A DNA stretch of 64,000 bases from Flavobacterium sp. N502540 (lineage in GTDB: Bacteria > Bacteroidota > Bacteroidia > Flavobacteriales > Flavobacteriaceae), in assembly GCF_025947365.1 (NCBI RefSeq), contig NZ_CP110012.1, positions 186,001-250,000 of the forward strand, written 5' to 3'. A model generated the notes under the pieces. It made no database searches and was not told the origin of the DNA. It saw only the letters and a program-made list of their open reading frames with translations. Shown one piece after another: positions 33,047 through 42,426 of this stretch. The position numbers and the translations under genes are program-made. Within the stretch, counting starts at the first letter, position 1. Each line of letters opens with the position of its first letter.

Positions 33047-35020
33047 ATGAGCGCATCGCATAAAAACTTACATAGTAAGTTGTCTATAGGGGGTTTACTG
33101 ATAACATTGGGAATTATTTATGGAGATATTGGTACTTCTCCATTGTATGTAATGAAAGCCATTCTTGGTGATTACGCCATTAATTCTGATATCGTTCTTG
33201 GTGGAATTTCATGCGTTTTCTGGACTTTGACGCTTCAGACTACAATAAAATATGTACTGATCACGTTAAGTGCCGACAATCATGGTGAGGGTGGAATTTT
33301 TGCCTTATATGCCCTGGTCAAAAAAACCAAAATTCAATGGCTTATTGTCCCCGCGATTATTGGAGGAAGTGCCTTATTAGCTGACGGAATTATTACCCCT
33401 CCAATTTCTATTTCTTCCGCTGTAGAGGGAATCCGGGCGTTTTATCCGACTATGCAAACGGAAACTATTGTTTATATTGTTATTGCAATTTTATTCATTC
33501 TTTTCACCATACAACAATTTGGAACCAAACTAGTTGGAAAGTTTTTTGCTCCAATGATGCTGATTTGGTTTGCTATGTTGGGAACTCTGGGAACAATTCA
33601 AATTCTAAAATTTCCTGAAGTAATTAAAGCGGTAAATCCGTATTATGCTTATCATTTATTATCCATTCATCCTGACGGTTTCTTCGTACTTGGTTTCGTC
33701 TTTTTATGTACAACTGGTGCCGAAGCTTTGTACTCTGACATGGGACATTGCGGAAGAAAAAACATCAGAATTAGCTGGGTATTCGTAAAAACTACTTTGG
33801 TTTTAAACTATTTCGGACAGGCTGCTTACTTAATCCATCATGAAGGAAGTACACTGCAACAACTAGGTGGAGAAAATGGAAATCCTTTTTATTTGATTAT
33901 GCCACACTGGTTCCTTCCGTTCGGAATTGTGGTAGCTACTTTGGCAGCGGTAATCGCTTCTCAGGCACTTATCAGCGGATCATTTACTTTGATCAACGAG
34001 GCTATGCGATTGAATTTCTGGCCAAAAGTTAAAATTAAATACCCTACTGAAGTAAAAGGGCAATTGTATATTCCATCGATCAACTGGTTATTGTTTTTTG
34101 GTTGTGTTGGAATTGTTTTACACTTTGAGAAATCAGGAAATATGGAGCACGCCTATGGTCTTGCCATTATTCTGTGTATGATCATGACGACCATTTTACT
34201 GAATTACTATCTCATCATGAAACGTGTAAAATTGTACCTGATGGTGCCGTTAATCACTATCTATTTACTGATTGAGTTTAGTTTCCTGATTGCTAACATT
34301 ACTAAATTTGCCGAAGGCGGTTACGTAACTTTAATTATTGCTATTGCTTTAATCTCTATCATGACGATATGGTACCTGGCTAAAAAAATCAACAAAAGCT
34401 ACACCAAAATCATCAAAATTGATGACTATAAAAAGGTACTGATGGAGCTAAGCGAAGACTTATCTATCCCAAAATACGCTACTCACCTGGTTTATATGAC
34501 TAATGCTAATCGCGTTGATGAATTAGAGGAAAAAGTAATCTATTCTATTTTACAAAAGCGTCCAAAAAGAGCTGATATATACTGGTTTGTGCACGTAAAC
34601 ATTTTGACGGAACCTTACAAAACACAATACAAAGTTACCGAAATAGCTAAGGACGATATTTACAGAATCGATTTTAATTTAGGATTCAGAGAGCCTACAA
34701 AAATCAATTTAATGTTTAGAGAAGTAATTCGTGATATGGTAAAACGTGGCGAAGTAGACATCACCAGCCGTTACGAGTCTTTGAACAAAAACAATATTAT
34801 CGGAGACTTTAAATTTGTTTTATCAGAGAAATTCTTATCGAACGACAATGATCTAAGATGGCATGAAAACATTATCATGAGTTCTTATTTCTTCATTAAA
34901 AAACTGAGTTTATCTGAAGAAAGAGCTTTTGGTTTAGACAGTAGTTCCGTAAAAATTGAAAAATTCCCAATGGTGCTTCACGCTCCTGAAAATATTGGAC
35001 TGACACGTATTACGAAATAA
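33047..35020 (+). CDS. kup: Kup-type potassium uptake transporter
   Basis: 657 aa from ATG 33047 (MSASHKNLHSKLSIGGLL). GIIYGDIGTSPLYVMKAI (about 20-40) is the Kup signature at the first membrane segment. Twelve or so hydrophobic helices follow up to residue 460, including GALYSDMGHCGRKNIRISW, then a cytoplasmic C-terminal domain. It imports K+ with protons. The longer frame starting at 32990 adds 19 residues across the promoter box and is rejected. Monocistronic, with a terminator hairpin near 35043. Confidence 0.92.
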   Translation: MSASHKNLHSKLSIGGLLITLGIIYGDIGTSPLYVMKAILGDYAINSDIVLGGISCVFWTLTLQTTIKYVLITLSADNHGEGGIFALYALVKKTKIQWLIVPAIIGGSALLADGIITPPISISSAVEGIRAFYPTMQTETIVYIVIAILFILFTIQQFGTKLVGKFFAPMMLIWFAMLGTLGTIQILKFPEVIKAVNPYYAYHLLSIHPDGFFVLGFVFLCTTGAEALYSDMGHCGRKNIRISWVFVKTTLVLNYFGQAAYLIHHEGSTLQQLGGENGNPFYLIMPHWFLPFGIVVATLAAVIASQALISGSFTLINEAMRLNFWPKVKIKYPTEVKGQLYIPSINWLLFFGCVGIVLHFEKSGNMEHAYGLAIILCMIMTTILLNYYLIMKRVKLYLMVPLITIYLLIEFSFLIANITKFAEGGYVTLIIAIALISIMTIWYLAKKINKSYTKIIKIDDYKKVLMELSEDLSIPKYATHLVYMTNANRVDELEEKVIYSILQKRPKRADIYWFVHVNILTEPYKTQYKVTEIAKDDIYRIDFNLGFREPTKINLMFREVIRDMVKRGEVDITSRYESLNKNNIIGDFKFVLSEKFLSNDNDLRWHENIIMSSYFFIKKLSLSEERAFGLDSSSVKIEKFPMVLHAPENIGLTRITK

Positions 35021-35042
35021 ATCATTCCAAAACATCATTAAG

Positions 35043-35073
35043 AAACACTCTTTTAAACTTTATTAGAGTGTTT
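35043..35073 (+). terminator. kup terminator
   Basis: AAACACTCT pairs with AGAGTGTTT, followed by TTTCTTTT. Confidence 0.7.
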
Positions 35074-35138
35074 TTTCTTTTAAAAAGAAGTTAAATGAAC
35101 AATCAAAATTAAAAATTTAACTTTCAATCAATTAATAG

Positions 35139-35146
35139 TACCTTTG
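35139..35146 (+). promoter_or_regulatory. promoter -7 box for the RsmB-like gene
   Basis: TACCTTTG fits TAnnTTTG, 17 bp before the ATG at 35164. Confidence 0.55.
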
Positions 35147-35163
35147 CAACTCAAATAATTAAA

Positions 35164-36384
35164 ATGAGATTACACAGAAATTTAGTTTATACTACCATCG
35201 ATTCTTTAAATGCTATTTTCAATGAAGGAGAATATGCAGACAAAGTGGTAGCCAGAGCCTTAAAAAAAGACAAACGTTGGGGAAGTTCCGACAGGAAGTT
35301 TGTTGCTGAAACGATATACGAAATTGTTCGCTGGAAGCGACTATATGCAGAAATTGCAGAAGTAAAAGAGCCATACGACAGAGATAACTTATGGAGAATG
35401 TTTGCGGTTTGGGCAGTTTTGAGAGGATATCCTATTCCGGATTGGAGACAATTGGAAGGAACTCCTGAGAGAAAAATAAAAGGCCGTTTTGATGAGCTTT
35501 CTAAAGTTAGAGCTTTAAAAGAATCTATTCCGGACTGGATGGATGAATTAGGAGTAAAAGAATTAGGAGAGAAAGTTTGGGCTAAAGAAATTGCTGCTCA
35601 AAATCAGCCGGCTAAAGTTATCTTAAGAACCAATACGCTTAAAGGTACCAAGGAAAACTTGAGAAACACGTTGATGGATTTAAATATCGAAACGGAATAT
35701 TTAAAAGATCAGCCTGAAGCTTTAGTTTTGAAAGAAAGAGCCAACGTATTCTTAACGGACGCTTTTAAACAAGGACTTTTTGAAGTTCAGGATGCCAACT
35801 CACAATTAGTAGCTGGTTTTCTGGATGTAAAACCTGGAATGCGCGTGGTAGATACCTGTGCAGGAGCGGGAGGAAAAACATTGCACATTGCTTCTTTAAT
35901 GGAAAACAAAGGGCAGTTAATTGCAATGGATTTGTACGAAAGCAAACTGAAACAATTGAAATTAAGAGCCAAAAGAAATGGTGCTTTTAATATCGAGTAT
36001 CGCATAATTGACACTACAAAAGTGATCAAAAAATTACATGAAAAAGCTGACCGTGTTTTAATTGATGCGCCTTGTAGTGGTTTGGGAGTTTTAAAAAGAA
36101 ATCCTGACTCTAAATGGAAACTGCAACCTGAATTTATTGATAACATTCGAAAAGTACAGGCTGAAGTTCTGGAAAGCTATTCGAAAATTGTAAAACCGGG
36201 TGGAAAATTGGTTTATGCCACTTGCTCCGTTTTGCCATCGGAAAATCAGGAACAGGTAGAGAAATTCTTAAAGACCGAAATCGGAAAGCAATTTACATTT
36301 ATTAAAGATCGTAAAATACTAGCCTCAGAATCTGGATTTGACGGATTCTATATGGCTTTATTGGAACGAAAAGCAACTAGCTAA
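35164..36384 (+). CDS. RsmB/NOL1-type RNA cytosine-C5 methyltransferase
   Basis: 406 aa. SAM site: VVDTCAGAGGKTLHIASLM (about 228-246) and LIAMDLYESKLKQLKLRAKRNG. The two catalytic cysteines lie in DAPCSGLGVLKRNPDSKWKL and VYATCSVLPSENQEQVEKFL. The N-terminal part (1-150) is helical, as in RsmB (which begins with a NusB-like domain). It should methylate C5 of a cytosine in rRNA; which site cannot be told. No PUA domain is apparent, so RsmF is less likely than an RsmB-like enzyme. Confidence 0.85.
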   Translation: MRLHRNLVYTTIDSLNAIFNEGEYADKVVARALKKDKRWGSSDRKFVAETIYEIVRWKRLYAEIAEVKEPYDRDNLWRMFAVWAVLRGYPIPDWRQLEGTPERKIKGRFDELSKVRALKESIPDWMDELGVKELGEKVWAKEIAAQNQPAKVILRTNTLKGTKENLRNTLMDLNIETEYLKDQPEALVLKERANVFLTDAFKQGLFEVQDANSQLVAGFLDVKPGMRVVDTCAGAGGKTLHIASLMENKGQLIAMDLYESKLKQLKLRAKRNGAFNIEYRIIDTTKVIKKLHEKADRVLIDAPCSGLGVLKRNPDSKWKLQPEFIDNIRKVQAEVLESYSKIVKPGGKLVYATCSVLPSENQEQVEKFLKTEIGKQFTFIKDRKILASESGFDGFYMALLERKATS

Positions 36385-36406
36385 TTTTTTCTAAATTCCA
36401 AAAAAA

Positions 36407-36445
36407 AAATCCAAATTCCAAACGATGTTGTTGGAATTTGGATTT
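36407..36445. repeat. hairpin repeat / terminator, copy 1
   Basis: AAATCCAAATTCCAA pairs with TTGGAATTTGGATTT and is followed by a T run. A near-identical hairpin lies at 41768-41812 after the TonB-type gene, so this is a repeated terminator-like element. Confidence 0.75.
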
Positions 36446-36458
36446 TTTTTTCTATTAT

Positions 36459-36659
36459 TTAAGACAGGTCAATTGGACACATATCTGGTGAAATCAAACA
36501 AAATGATGGAATATTGCCACATGTTGGAGGTTGCGTTAACTGCTTGGCACATCGCAATTGATAGCCATTTAAATAATAAATAAAATCACCGCCTTTAATT
36601 TGCTTTAATTCGTTTTTACTTAACTGCTCAACATTTGTTAGATTCAAGATAAATTTCAT
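36459..36659 (-). CDS. double-glycine-leader peptide, Cys-rich
   Basis: 66 aa. The leader NVEQLSKNELKQIKGG ends in Gly23-Gly24, the processing signal of peptidase-containing ABC exporters. The core (about 42 residues) has four Cys at 37, 47, 54 and 61 and Pro-rich stretches, suggesting disulfides or other crosslinks. This is a RiPP or bacteriocin-like precursor pattern. No exporter, modification enzyme or immunity gene is visible within the window, so it is orphan here and would need trans-acting export. It lies between convergent RsmB-like and upstream MenE-like genes. Confidence 0.7.
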   Translation of the reverse strand: MKFILNLTNVEQLSKNELKQIKGGDFIYYLNGYQLRCAKQLTQPPTCGNIPSFCLISPDMCPIDLS

Positions 36660-36729
36660 AATTATAAGGTTTTAAAGTTAATATCTTATAAATATAGCCA
36701 ATTTTTCTTACTTCTAACAAAATGTTTTT

Positions 36730-37770
36730 TTACACTAAACTAGGCTTACGCAACAGCTTCCCATTCTCATTTTCTTTGAATTTCGGAACAAAAACAATTT
36801 CCTTTGGTTTCTCGTATTTGCCCAATACATCAAAAAAATCAGGAGCAAACTCTTGTTTTTCTCCTTCTATTACCAAAATTAATTTTTCTCCTAAAGTAGT
36901 ATCCGGGACTCCGGTTACAAAAAACCTGCTGTTTATCTTCCCTATCAGTTTACTTTCGATTTGTTCCGGAATTAACTTTACTCCTCCACTATTCACTACA
37001 TTGTCAATTCTTCCTAAAAATACAAACTGATTTTCATTAACCAGCTCCACCAGATCATTTGTAACAATAGGCTCCTTAGAAACCGAAGCCAGATGAATTA
37101 CCAAACAGTCACGATCATCCTTGTCGATTTTCACATTCGGAAGAATCGAGAATGCCTTTTCCCCTACTCTTTTAGCAGCGATATGTGTAATAGTTTCTGT
37201 CATCCCGTAGGTCTCATAAATCTGAGTCTTTAGCGGAAGCAATTGCTCTTCAAGCGCACTATCGATCTTAGCACCGCCAATAATAAGTTTCTTCACATTT
37301 CTCAATTCTTCAACAGAATTTTGAACCTGCAAAGGAACCATGGCAACAAAATCATATTTAGTTTTATTTAAAGCCAACGGTGCCGTGCTTGGCGAAACAA
37401 CATCAATATCCAATCCCAAAATCAGGCTTCGAACCAACATCATTTTTCCGGCTATAAATTGCACAGGCAAACAAAGCAAGGCTTTATCACCGGGTTTTAA
37501 TCCGAAAAAGTCACCTGTAGCTAAAGCGGACTGAATCATCGCTTGTTTTTCGAGACGTACTAATTTTGGAAGTCCGGTCGTACCGGAAGTTGTCATTTCA
37601 ATAAATTCTTTCTTATCGAACCAATCCAGCAAAAACTCACCAATGGCTTTTTCATATACATCTCCTTCTTTGATGTAACTGTAACCTATGCGGCATAAAT
37701 CTTTCCCATTTAAATGATAACCATTTAACTTAAAGTAATTATGGACATTTTTATGTGTTAATTTTGACAT
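36730..37770 (-). CDS. menE: AMP-binding acyl-CoA ligase, MenE-like
   Basis: 346 aa, shorter than typical acyl-CoA synthetases (about 450-500) but in the range seen for compact MenE in Bacteroidota. ATP motif MTTSGTTGLPKLV (about 58-70); YETYGMTETITHIA (about 190-203); LGRIDNVVNSGGVKLIPEQIE is the adenylate-forming hinge; and the C-terminal Lys is in NGKLLRKPSL. The likely reaction is activation of o-succinylbenzoate with CoA in menaquinone synthesis. No other men gene is beside it. It overlaps no gene and lies 11 bp downstream of the CPBP protease, same strand. Confidence 0.72.
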   Translation of the reverse strand: MSKLTHKNVHNYFKLNGYHLNGKDLCRIGYSYIKEGDVYEKAIGEFLLDWFDKKEFIEMTTSGTTGLPKLVRLEKQAMIQSALATGDFFGLKPGDKALLCLPVQFIAGKMMLVRSLILGLDIDVVSPSTAPLALNKTKYDFVAMVPLQVQNSVEELRNVKKLIIGGAKIDSALEEQLLPLKTQIYETYGMTETITHIAAKRVGEKAFSILPNVKIDKDDRDCLVIHLASVSKEPIVTNDLVELVNENQFVFLGRIDNVVNSGGVKLIPEQIESKLIGKINSRFFVTGVPDTTLGEKLILVIEGEKQEFAPDFFDVLGKYEKPKEIVFVPKFKENENGKLLRKPSLV

Positions 37771-37781
37771 GACTGTGTGTT

Positions 37782-38714
37782 TTAATTTAAAGATTCTACA
37801 ACATTTATTTTTCCCGTTAATTTTTCTTTCCAGTTACTCCAATTGTACTTCTTACTAAAAATAAAAAGCAGCACAGGATAAACTACAACCACCGGTAATA
37901 GCACATCTACACCGGCCGAAGGCTCTGATATATCAATAAAAAGTGAATGCGTTTGAAAAACTGACCAATCAGAAGTCACCAACAAAGCTCCGACTAAATT
38001 ATTAGCAGCATGAAAACCCAATGCCAGTTCCATTCCCTCATCCATTAAGGTAATCACTCCTAAAAACAAACCGGTTCCGATATAATACACCATCACGATA
38101 TACCCCATCTTTACGACTTCAGGATTAAAGACGTGCATCGAACCAAATATAACCGAAGTCATCAGTAAAGGAAACCACCTGTTTCGCGCTAAATTGGCAA
38201 ATCCTTGCATGAGATACCCCCTAAAGACATATTCTTCGGTAGAGGTTTGTATGGGTATTAACACCGTTCCGATTACCACTAAAATTAAAAAAGGTCCCCA
38301 TTTAAAATTCCAAACGAAACTCTCGGGAGAACTAAAATACAATACCACAAAACTCAAAACAGAGAACAAAGACCATAATAAAAAAGAAAAACCAACTCGT
38401 TTCCAATCTACTTCCGCTCTTGAAGTAGTGACGGATAAAAGAGTCTGACGGTGCATATATTTTACCACATAATAGATCCCTACAAAGGCAAAAGCAAAGG
38501 AAATCATCACCAGAAACAAGGTCAAATTGGGTTCAAACATTTTCATAACTGCTGCATCATTAGAAGGAAACCCTTTGCCGGAAATCCAACTCTTATAAAA
38601 CACTGCAAGAGAAAAAGGAATCTGACCGATAAAAGATGCTATAATAATTAAAACGGATCCTAAAAGATACAACCAGAACTTATTATGAGGTTTAATTCCT
38701 TGTTCTAAAAACAT
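37782..38714 (-). CDS. CPBP family intramembrane protease
   Basis: 310 aa with about eight membrane segments. EEYVFRGYLMQGF (about 165-177) carries the paired Glu and Arg of the CPBP/Abi motif 1; FGSMHVFNP and GFHAANNL supply the His of motifs 2 and 3. These proteins are glutamic-type intramembrane proteases or relatives. Substrate unknown. It is 11 bp upstream of the menE-like gene on the same strand, so co-transcription is likely. Confidence 0.82.
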   Translation of the reverse strand: MFLEQGIKPHNKFWLYLLGSVLIIIASFIGQIPFSLAVFYKSWISGKGFPSNDAAVMKMFEPNLTLFLVMISFAFAFVGIYYVVKYMHRQTLLSVTTSRAEVDWKRVGFSFLLWSLFSVLSFVVLYFSSPESFVWNFKWGPFLILVVIGTVLIPIQTSTEEYVFRGYLMQGFANLARNRWFPLLMTSVIFGSMHVFNPEVVKMGYIVMVYYIGTGLFLGVITLMDEGMELALGFHAANNLVGALLVTSDWSVFQTHSLFIDISEPSAGVDVLLPVVVVYPVLLFIFSKKYNWSNWKEKLTGKINVVESLN

Positions 38715-38828
38715 ATTGATAATAATTTAAAAAATGAGAATTCGATTTAATAACTAAATCTTATTTTTGGCACTGCTAAAATACCTATTTTCGGTTTAAT
38801 TATCTTACAACATTTTAAATATAACAAA

Positions 38829-39179
38829 ATGATACAAATTTATCACAACCCACGTTGCGGAAAATCAAGAAATTGCCTGGCATTTATTGAAAACACAAAA
38901 CAGGAATATCAAATTATCCCTTATCTGACCGAAACGCCGAACTTTAATGACTTAAAAAAACTACTTGAGAAATTAAACCTTAAGCCGCTGCAATTGGTTA
39001 GAATTAAGGAAAAAATCTGGATTGAAAATTACAAAGGAAAAGAACTGACCGATGACCAGATCATTGAAGCTATGGCCGAAAATCCTATTTTGATCGAGCG
39101 CCCGATTGTTGTAAAAGATGGCAAGGCAATCATTGGCAGAGACCCGGATTTAGTAGCTTCTTTTTTAGATCAATTATAA
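38829..39179 (+). CDS. ArsC/Spx-fold arsenate reductase-like protein
   Basis: 116 aa, the normal family size. IYHNPRCGKSRNCLAFIEN (4-22) contains the active-site Cys and following Ser-Arg. LRRPI-like motif appears as ILIERPIVVKDGKAIIGR (near 95), which has the conserved Arg of ArsC. It belongs to the glutaredoxin-dependent arsenate reductase family, though such proteins without an ars operon may act elsewhere. No arsenic regulator or efflux gene is nearby, so the physiological role is open. Confidence 0.8.
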   Translation: MIQIYHNPRCGKSRNCLAFIENTKQEYQIIPYLTETPNFNDLKKLLEKLNLKPLQLVRIKEKIWIENYKGKELTDDQIIEAMAENPILIERPIVVKDGKAIIGRDPDLVASFLDQL

Positions 39180-39227
39180 AGAACCATATTAACAAATTTT
39201 TGTGATTTTTCTCTTTAAACCAAAAGT

Positions 39228-39235
39228 TACATTTG
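39228..39235 (+). promoter_or_regulatory. promoter -7 box for the TonB-type gene
   Basis: TACATTTG lies 33 bp before ATG 39269. A longer frame beginning at 39233 overlaps this box, so the ATG at 39269 is the probable start. Confidence 0.6.
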
Positions 39236-39268
39236 CCGTCTAAAGAACAAAAGAAACCAAAAATCACA

Positions 39269-41740
39269 ATGAAGAAAATCAAATTTGCTGTATTACTTGT
39301 ATGCCTGCTTACAAGTTTGTACAACTATGCACAACAGGCACCTCCTGCCAGAAACAAGGTAAAGGTTACCGGTAAAGTTCTCGAAAAAGTAAGCAAGCAA
39401 CCTCTTGAGTATGCTACCATTTCGATCACCGCTCCAAATGACACCAAAGTTATAGCTGGTGGAATCACCAATCCAAAAGGAGAGTTTGATGTGGCTATTG
39501 CCCCGGGTACTTACGATATAAAAGTTGAATTTATTTCGTTTAAACCTACTTTTATCAAAGGAAAAACAATTTCAGGAGACACTGCTTTAGGTGTTGTAAA
39601 TTTATCCGAAGACGCTGCGCAATTAAGTGAAGTTGTCGTTCGTGCCGAAAAATCAAGTGTCGAAATAAAACTGGACAAAAAGGTTTACAATGTTGGACAG
39701 GATATGATGGTTAAAGGTGGAACAGTAAGTGATGTTTTAGACAATGTTCCTTCTGTTTCTGTTGATTCTGAAGGAAACGTAAGCTTACGAGGCAGTGACA
39801 ATATCCGAATTTTAATTGACGGACGTCCTTCAAATGCGATCAATGTGGCTGAAGCTTTACGTCAGCTTCCTGCAGATGCTATTGACAAAGTAGAAGTAAT
39901 TACTAACCCATCAGCACGTTATGATGCAGAGGGAGGGTCAGGAATCATCAATATCATTCTTAAAAAAGGAAAAAATCAGGGGTTCAACGGAACTTTTATT
40001 GCTTCTACAGGACTTCCTGAAACTTATGGTTTGAGTGCCAACTTAAATTATAAAACCGAAAAACTAAACTATTTTACTACTGCGGGCTACAACTACAGAA
40101 CCAATGAAGGTATGGGTTTAACCAATACTTCTTATTATAATGCTGATGGATCCCCAAAAGGTTATTTAGATGAAGATCGTGATACCAAAAGAATCCGAAA
40201 CGGTTTTAATGCAAGAGCAGGTATGGAATGGACAGTTGCTCCTAATACTTTCTGGACAAATGCCATTAATTATCAAAAAAACTCGGGTGAGGATAAAGAT
40301 TATATTAACTACAATAATTTTGACGCCGCTCACGCTTTTACAGGAACAACTAATCGTTTTAATAATGCCGATACCGGAAGCGAAAACGTAGAATTCACTT
40401 CGAACTTAATCAAAAATTTCAACGATAAAGGACACAAACTTACTGCCGATTTATCGGTTTCCAGAAATACAGACGATAGTGATGGTCTTATTACTGCACT
40501 ACCTACTTCTAATACGACTCTAAACGATCAGGTACAAAAACAAATATTACTTCAGGCAGATTATGTTCTTCCATTAGGAAAAGGAAGCCAGTTTGAGGCG
40601 GGATACAAAGGTAGTTTTGGAGATTTAAACAACGAGTACAACGTTACAAATCTTATAAATGGAAACTATGTTATCGATCCAAAAAAATCAAATACTTTAG
40701 AATACAAAGAGAACATCAATGCACTTTATGCACAGTATGGACTAAAAGTCAATAAATTCTCTTATTTATTTGGTTTACGTTGGGAAGACACTAATATTCA
40801 AGTAAACTTATTAGACAATAGTGTTTTTAACACCAAAAAATACAACAACTTATTCCCAAGTGCTTTTGTTAGTTATGAAATTTCAGATCAGAGTAACTTC
40901 ACTGCCAGCTACAGCAAACGTTTATCAAGACCGAGAGGACGTTTCATGAATCCGGCTCTTAATTATGCCAGTAACATCAATATTTTTCAAGGTAATCCTG
41001 ACTTAGATCCATCACTAACGGATAAATTTGATGTAGGATATATTAAAAGATGGGAAAAAGTAACCTTCAGTTCTTCTGCTTATTTCGAAAATACAAAAGA
41101 TGTTTTCAGCTTTGTCAGAACTCCAAATGGGGATAAAGTAGACGGAATTCCTGTTATTCTAAGCCGTCCTATTAACTTAGGAAAAGAACAAAAATATGGT
41201 TTCGAATTTACCTTCAATTACAGTCCGTATAAATGGTGGAAAATAAACAGTAACTTCAATCTTTACAATGTAAAAACAACCGGAGAAAACACTTATGTAG
41301 ATACGGAAGGCAAAACCATTGTGCAAAACCTTAACAATCAGGCCAACACCTGGTTCGCGAGAGTCAGCTCAAAAGTTACGTTACCATACAAAATTGACTG
41401 GCAGTTAAGCGGTACCTTCAATGGTGCACAAAAAACAGCACAGGGTAAAATTTTAGACCAATTTGGAATGAATACCGCTTTCAGTAAAGATGTATTGAAA
41501 GACAAAGCAACAATTGCGTTTAATATCAGTGACATTTTTAACTCAAGAATCATGAGATCGTATACTTACCTTCAAAATGATACCACTCTTGAAAGTCAAA
41601 CATCTTACGGCGAAATGCAATTCCGTAAACGTCAATTCAATCTATCATTTACGTATCGATTCAACAAACCGAAAAGCGACAGAGAAAAACCGGGCGCACC
41701 TAAAAATGACGGTGATGGCGGTGGAGAATTCCCTGGATAA
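39269..41740 (+). CDS. outer-membrane beta-barrel (TonB-dependent receptor type) protein
   Basis: 823 aa from ATG 39269. A signal peptide (KKIKFAVLLVCLLTSLYNYAQ) is followed by a carboxypeptidase-like regulatory domain (about 25-100: VKVTGKVLEKVSKQPLEYATISI), a plug domain (GGTVSDVLDNVPSVSVDSEGNVSLRGSDNIRILIDGRPS) and a long beta-barrel ending TYRFN, with a short Asp/Gly-rich tail after it. No TonB box is evident. It belongs to the outer-membrane beta-barrel family typical of Flavobacteria; the ligand is unknown. It has no SusD partner. Confidence 0.85.
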   Translation: MKKIKFAVLLVCLLTSLYNYAQQAPPARNKVKVTGKVLEKVSKQPLEYATISITAPNDTKVIAGGITNPKGEFDVAIAPGTYDIKVEFISFKPTFIKGKTISGDTALGVVNLSEDAAQLSEVVVRAEKSSVEIKLDKKVYNVGQDMMVKGGTVSDVLDNVPSVSVDSEGNVSLRGSDNIRILIDGRPSNAINVAEALRQLPADAIDKVEVITNPSARYDAEGGSGIINIILKKGKNQGFNGTFIASTGLPETYGLSANLNYKTEKLNYFTTAGYNYRTNEGMGLTNTSYYNADGSPKGYLDEDRDTKRIRNGFNARAGMEWTVAPNTFWTNAINYQKNSGEDKDYINYNNFDAAHAFTGTTNRFNNADTGSENVEFTSNLIKNFNDKGHKLTADLSVSRNTDDSDGLITALPTSNTTLNDQVQKQILLQADYVLPLGKGSQFEAGYKGSFGDLNNEYNVTNLINGNYVIDPKKSNTLEYKENINALYAQYGLKVNKFSYLFGLRWEDTNIQVNLLDNSVFNTKKYNNLFPSAFVSYEISDQSNFTASYSKRLSRPRGRFMNPALNYASNINIFQGNPDLDPSLTDKFDVGYIKRWEKVTFSSSAYFENTKDVFSFVRTPNGDKVDGIPVILSRPINLGKEQKYGFEFTFNYSPYKWWKINSNFNLYNVKTTGENTYVDTEGKTIVQNLNNQANTWFARVSSKVTLPYKIDWQLSGTFNGAQKTAQGKILDQFGMNTAFSKDVLKDKATIAFNISDIFNSRIMRSYTYLQNDTTLESQTSYGEMQFRKRQFNLSFTYRFNKPKSDREKPGAPKNDGDGGGEFPG

Positions 41741-41767
41741 CACCAGGTTAAAATTCCAAAATAAAAA

Positions 41768-41812
41768 AAATCCAAATTCCAATTTTGTAAAGCTTAATTG
41801 GAATTTGGATTT
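41768..41812. repeat. hairpin repeat / terminator, copy 2
   Basis: AAATCCAAATTCCAATT pairs with AATTGGAATTTGGATTT, then a T run. Same family as 36407-36445. It is followed by a second independent terminator hairpin at 41845-41873. Confidence 0.75.
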
Positions 41813-41844
41813 TTTTTTTTGGACTTTTTTATTTTTCAGCATAA

Positions 41845-41873
41845 AAAAAGGACTCGCAAAACGAGTCCTTTTT
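41845..41873. terminator. terminator, convergent to the 66-aa gene
   Basis: AAAAAGGACTCG pairs with CGAGTCCTTTTT around CAAAA. Confidence 0.75.
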
Positions 41874-41891
41874 ATTGAAATCAACTAAAAT

Positions 41892-42092
41892 TTAAGCTGA
41901 TTGTTCTTGCTTTTTCTTTGCTCTTTTCTCTTTGAACATTTCCCAGCTAGCACCCGTAACCCAATAAGATACGAAACCTACTAAGAAAAACATCAACCAA
42001 AACCCTATAGTTAGTATGGTCAAGAAAAGTAAAAAACCTAAGTACTGTGAAAATTCAAACATGTTTTCCGGAATTTTTGAATGTAAGGACAA
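41892..42092 (-). CDS. small membrane protein, unknown
   Basis: 66 aa. One or two hydrophobic segments at 14-46 (YLGFLLFLTILTIGFWLMFFLVGFVSYWVTGA) and a strongly basic C-terminus (FKEKRAKKKQEQSA), implying a cytoplasmic tail. No motif. The terminator on its 3' side and its good composition support a real gene. Confidence 0.6.
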   Translation of the reverse strand: MSLHSKIPENMFEFSQYLGFLLFLTILTIGFWLMFFLVGFVSYWVTGASWEMFKEKRAKKKQEQSA

Positions 42093-42250
42093 ATGTAAGC
42101 CTTATATTTTTCGTTACCAATAAAATCCAAATCAATTTTCTGGAAATAACATTTATGCTTATATTTATACTCATTTTAAATAAGCTTTTTTTCTTATGGA
42201 TAACCGCCATTTTACTGAACAATCTCACGCACAAGAACATGAGAATCTTC

Positions 42251-42335
42251 AGAAGCTAATTCCTGCTGTTCGCTATATCTTTTATGCCGAACCCCGGCAC
42301 AAAAGGATACCGCTGCCATCAGGGCTAGCGCATTC
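42251..42335 (-). repeat. dispersed structured element, copy 2
   Basis: On the minus strand: GCGCTAGCCCTGATGG, then GCGGTATCCTTTTGTG, a GC loop, ATAAAAGATATAGCGAA and CAGCAGGAATTAGC. The core GCGGTATCCTTTTGTG and AAAAGATATAGC match copy 1 at 7041-7128. A 43-codon frame runs through it (42212-42343) but is better explained by the repeat. The rest of the 42093-42426 gap is AT-rich with no visible gene. Confidence 0.65.
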
Positions 42336-42426
42336 ATTTTCATAAGAAATTTCAGTTTTCAGGAAACATTTCACATTTTACAAACAACATTTTACACTTT
42401 ACAAATAACTTTTTACATACAACATA

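Noticed and set aside
39233..39268. Longer TTG-started version of the TonB-type protein
   Set aside because: The start overlaps the box TACATTTG, and the signal peptide begins properly at ATG 39269.
42212..42343. 43-codon ORF on the minus strand with an apparent signal sequence (MKMNALALMAAVSFCAG)
   Set aside because: It runs through copy 2 of the dispersed structured element, whose core (GCGGTATCCTTTTGTG, AAAAGATATAGC) is also at 7041-7128 where it is not coding in that frame.
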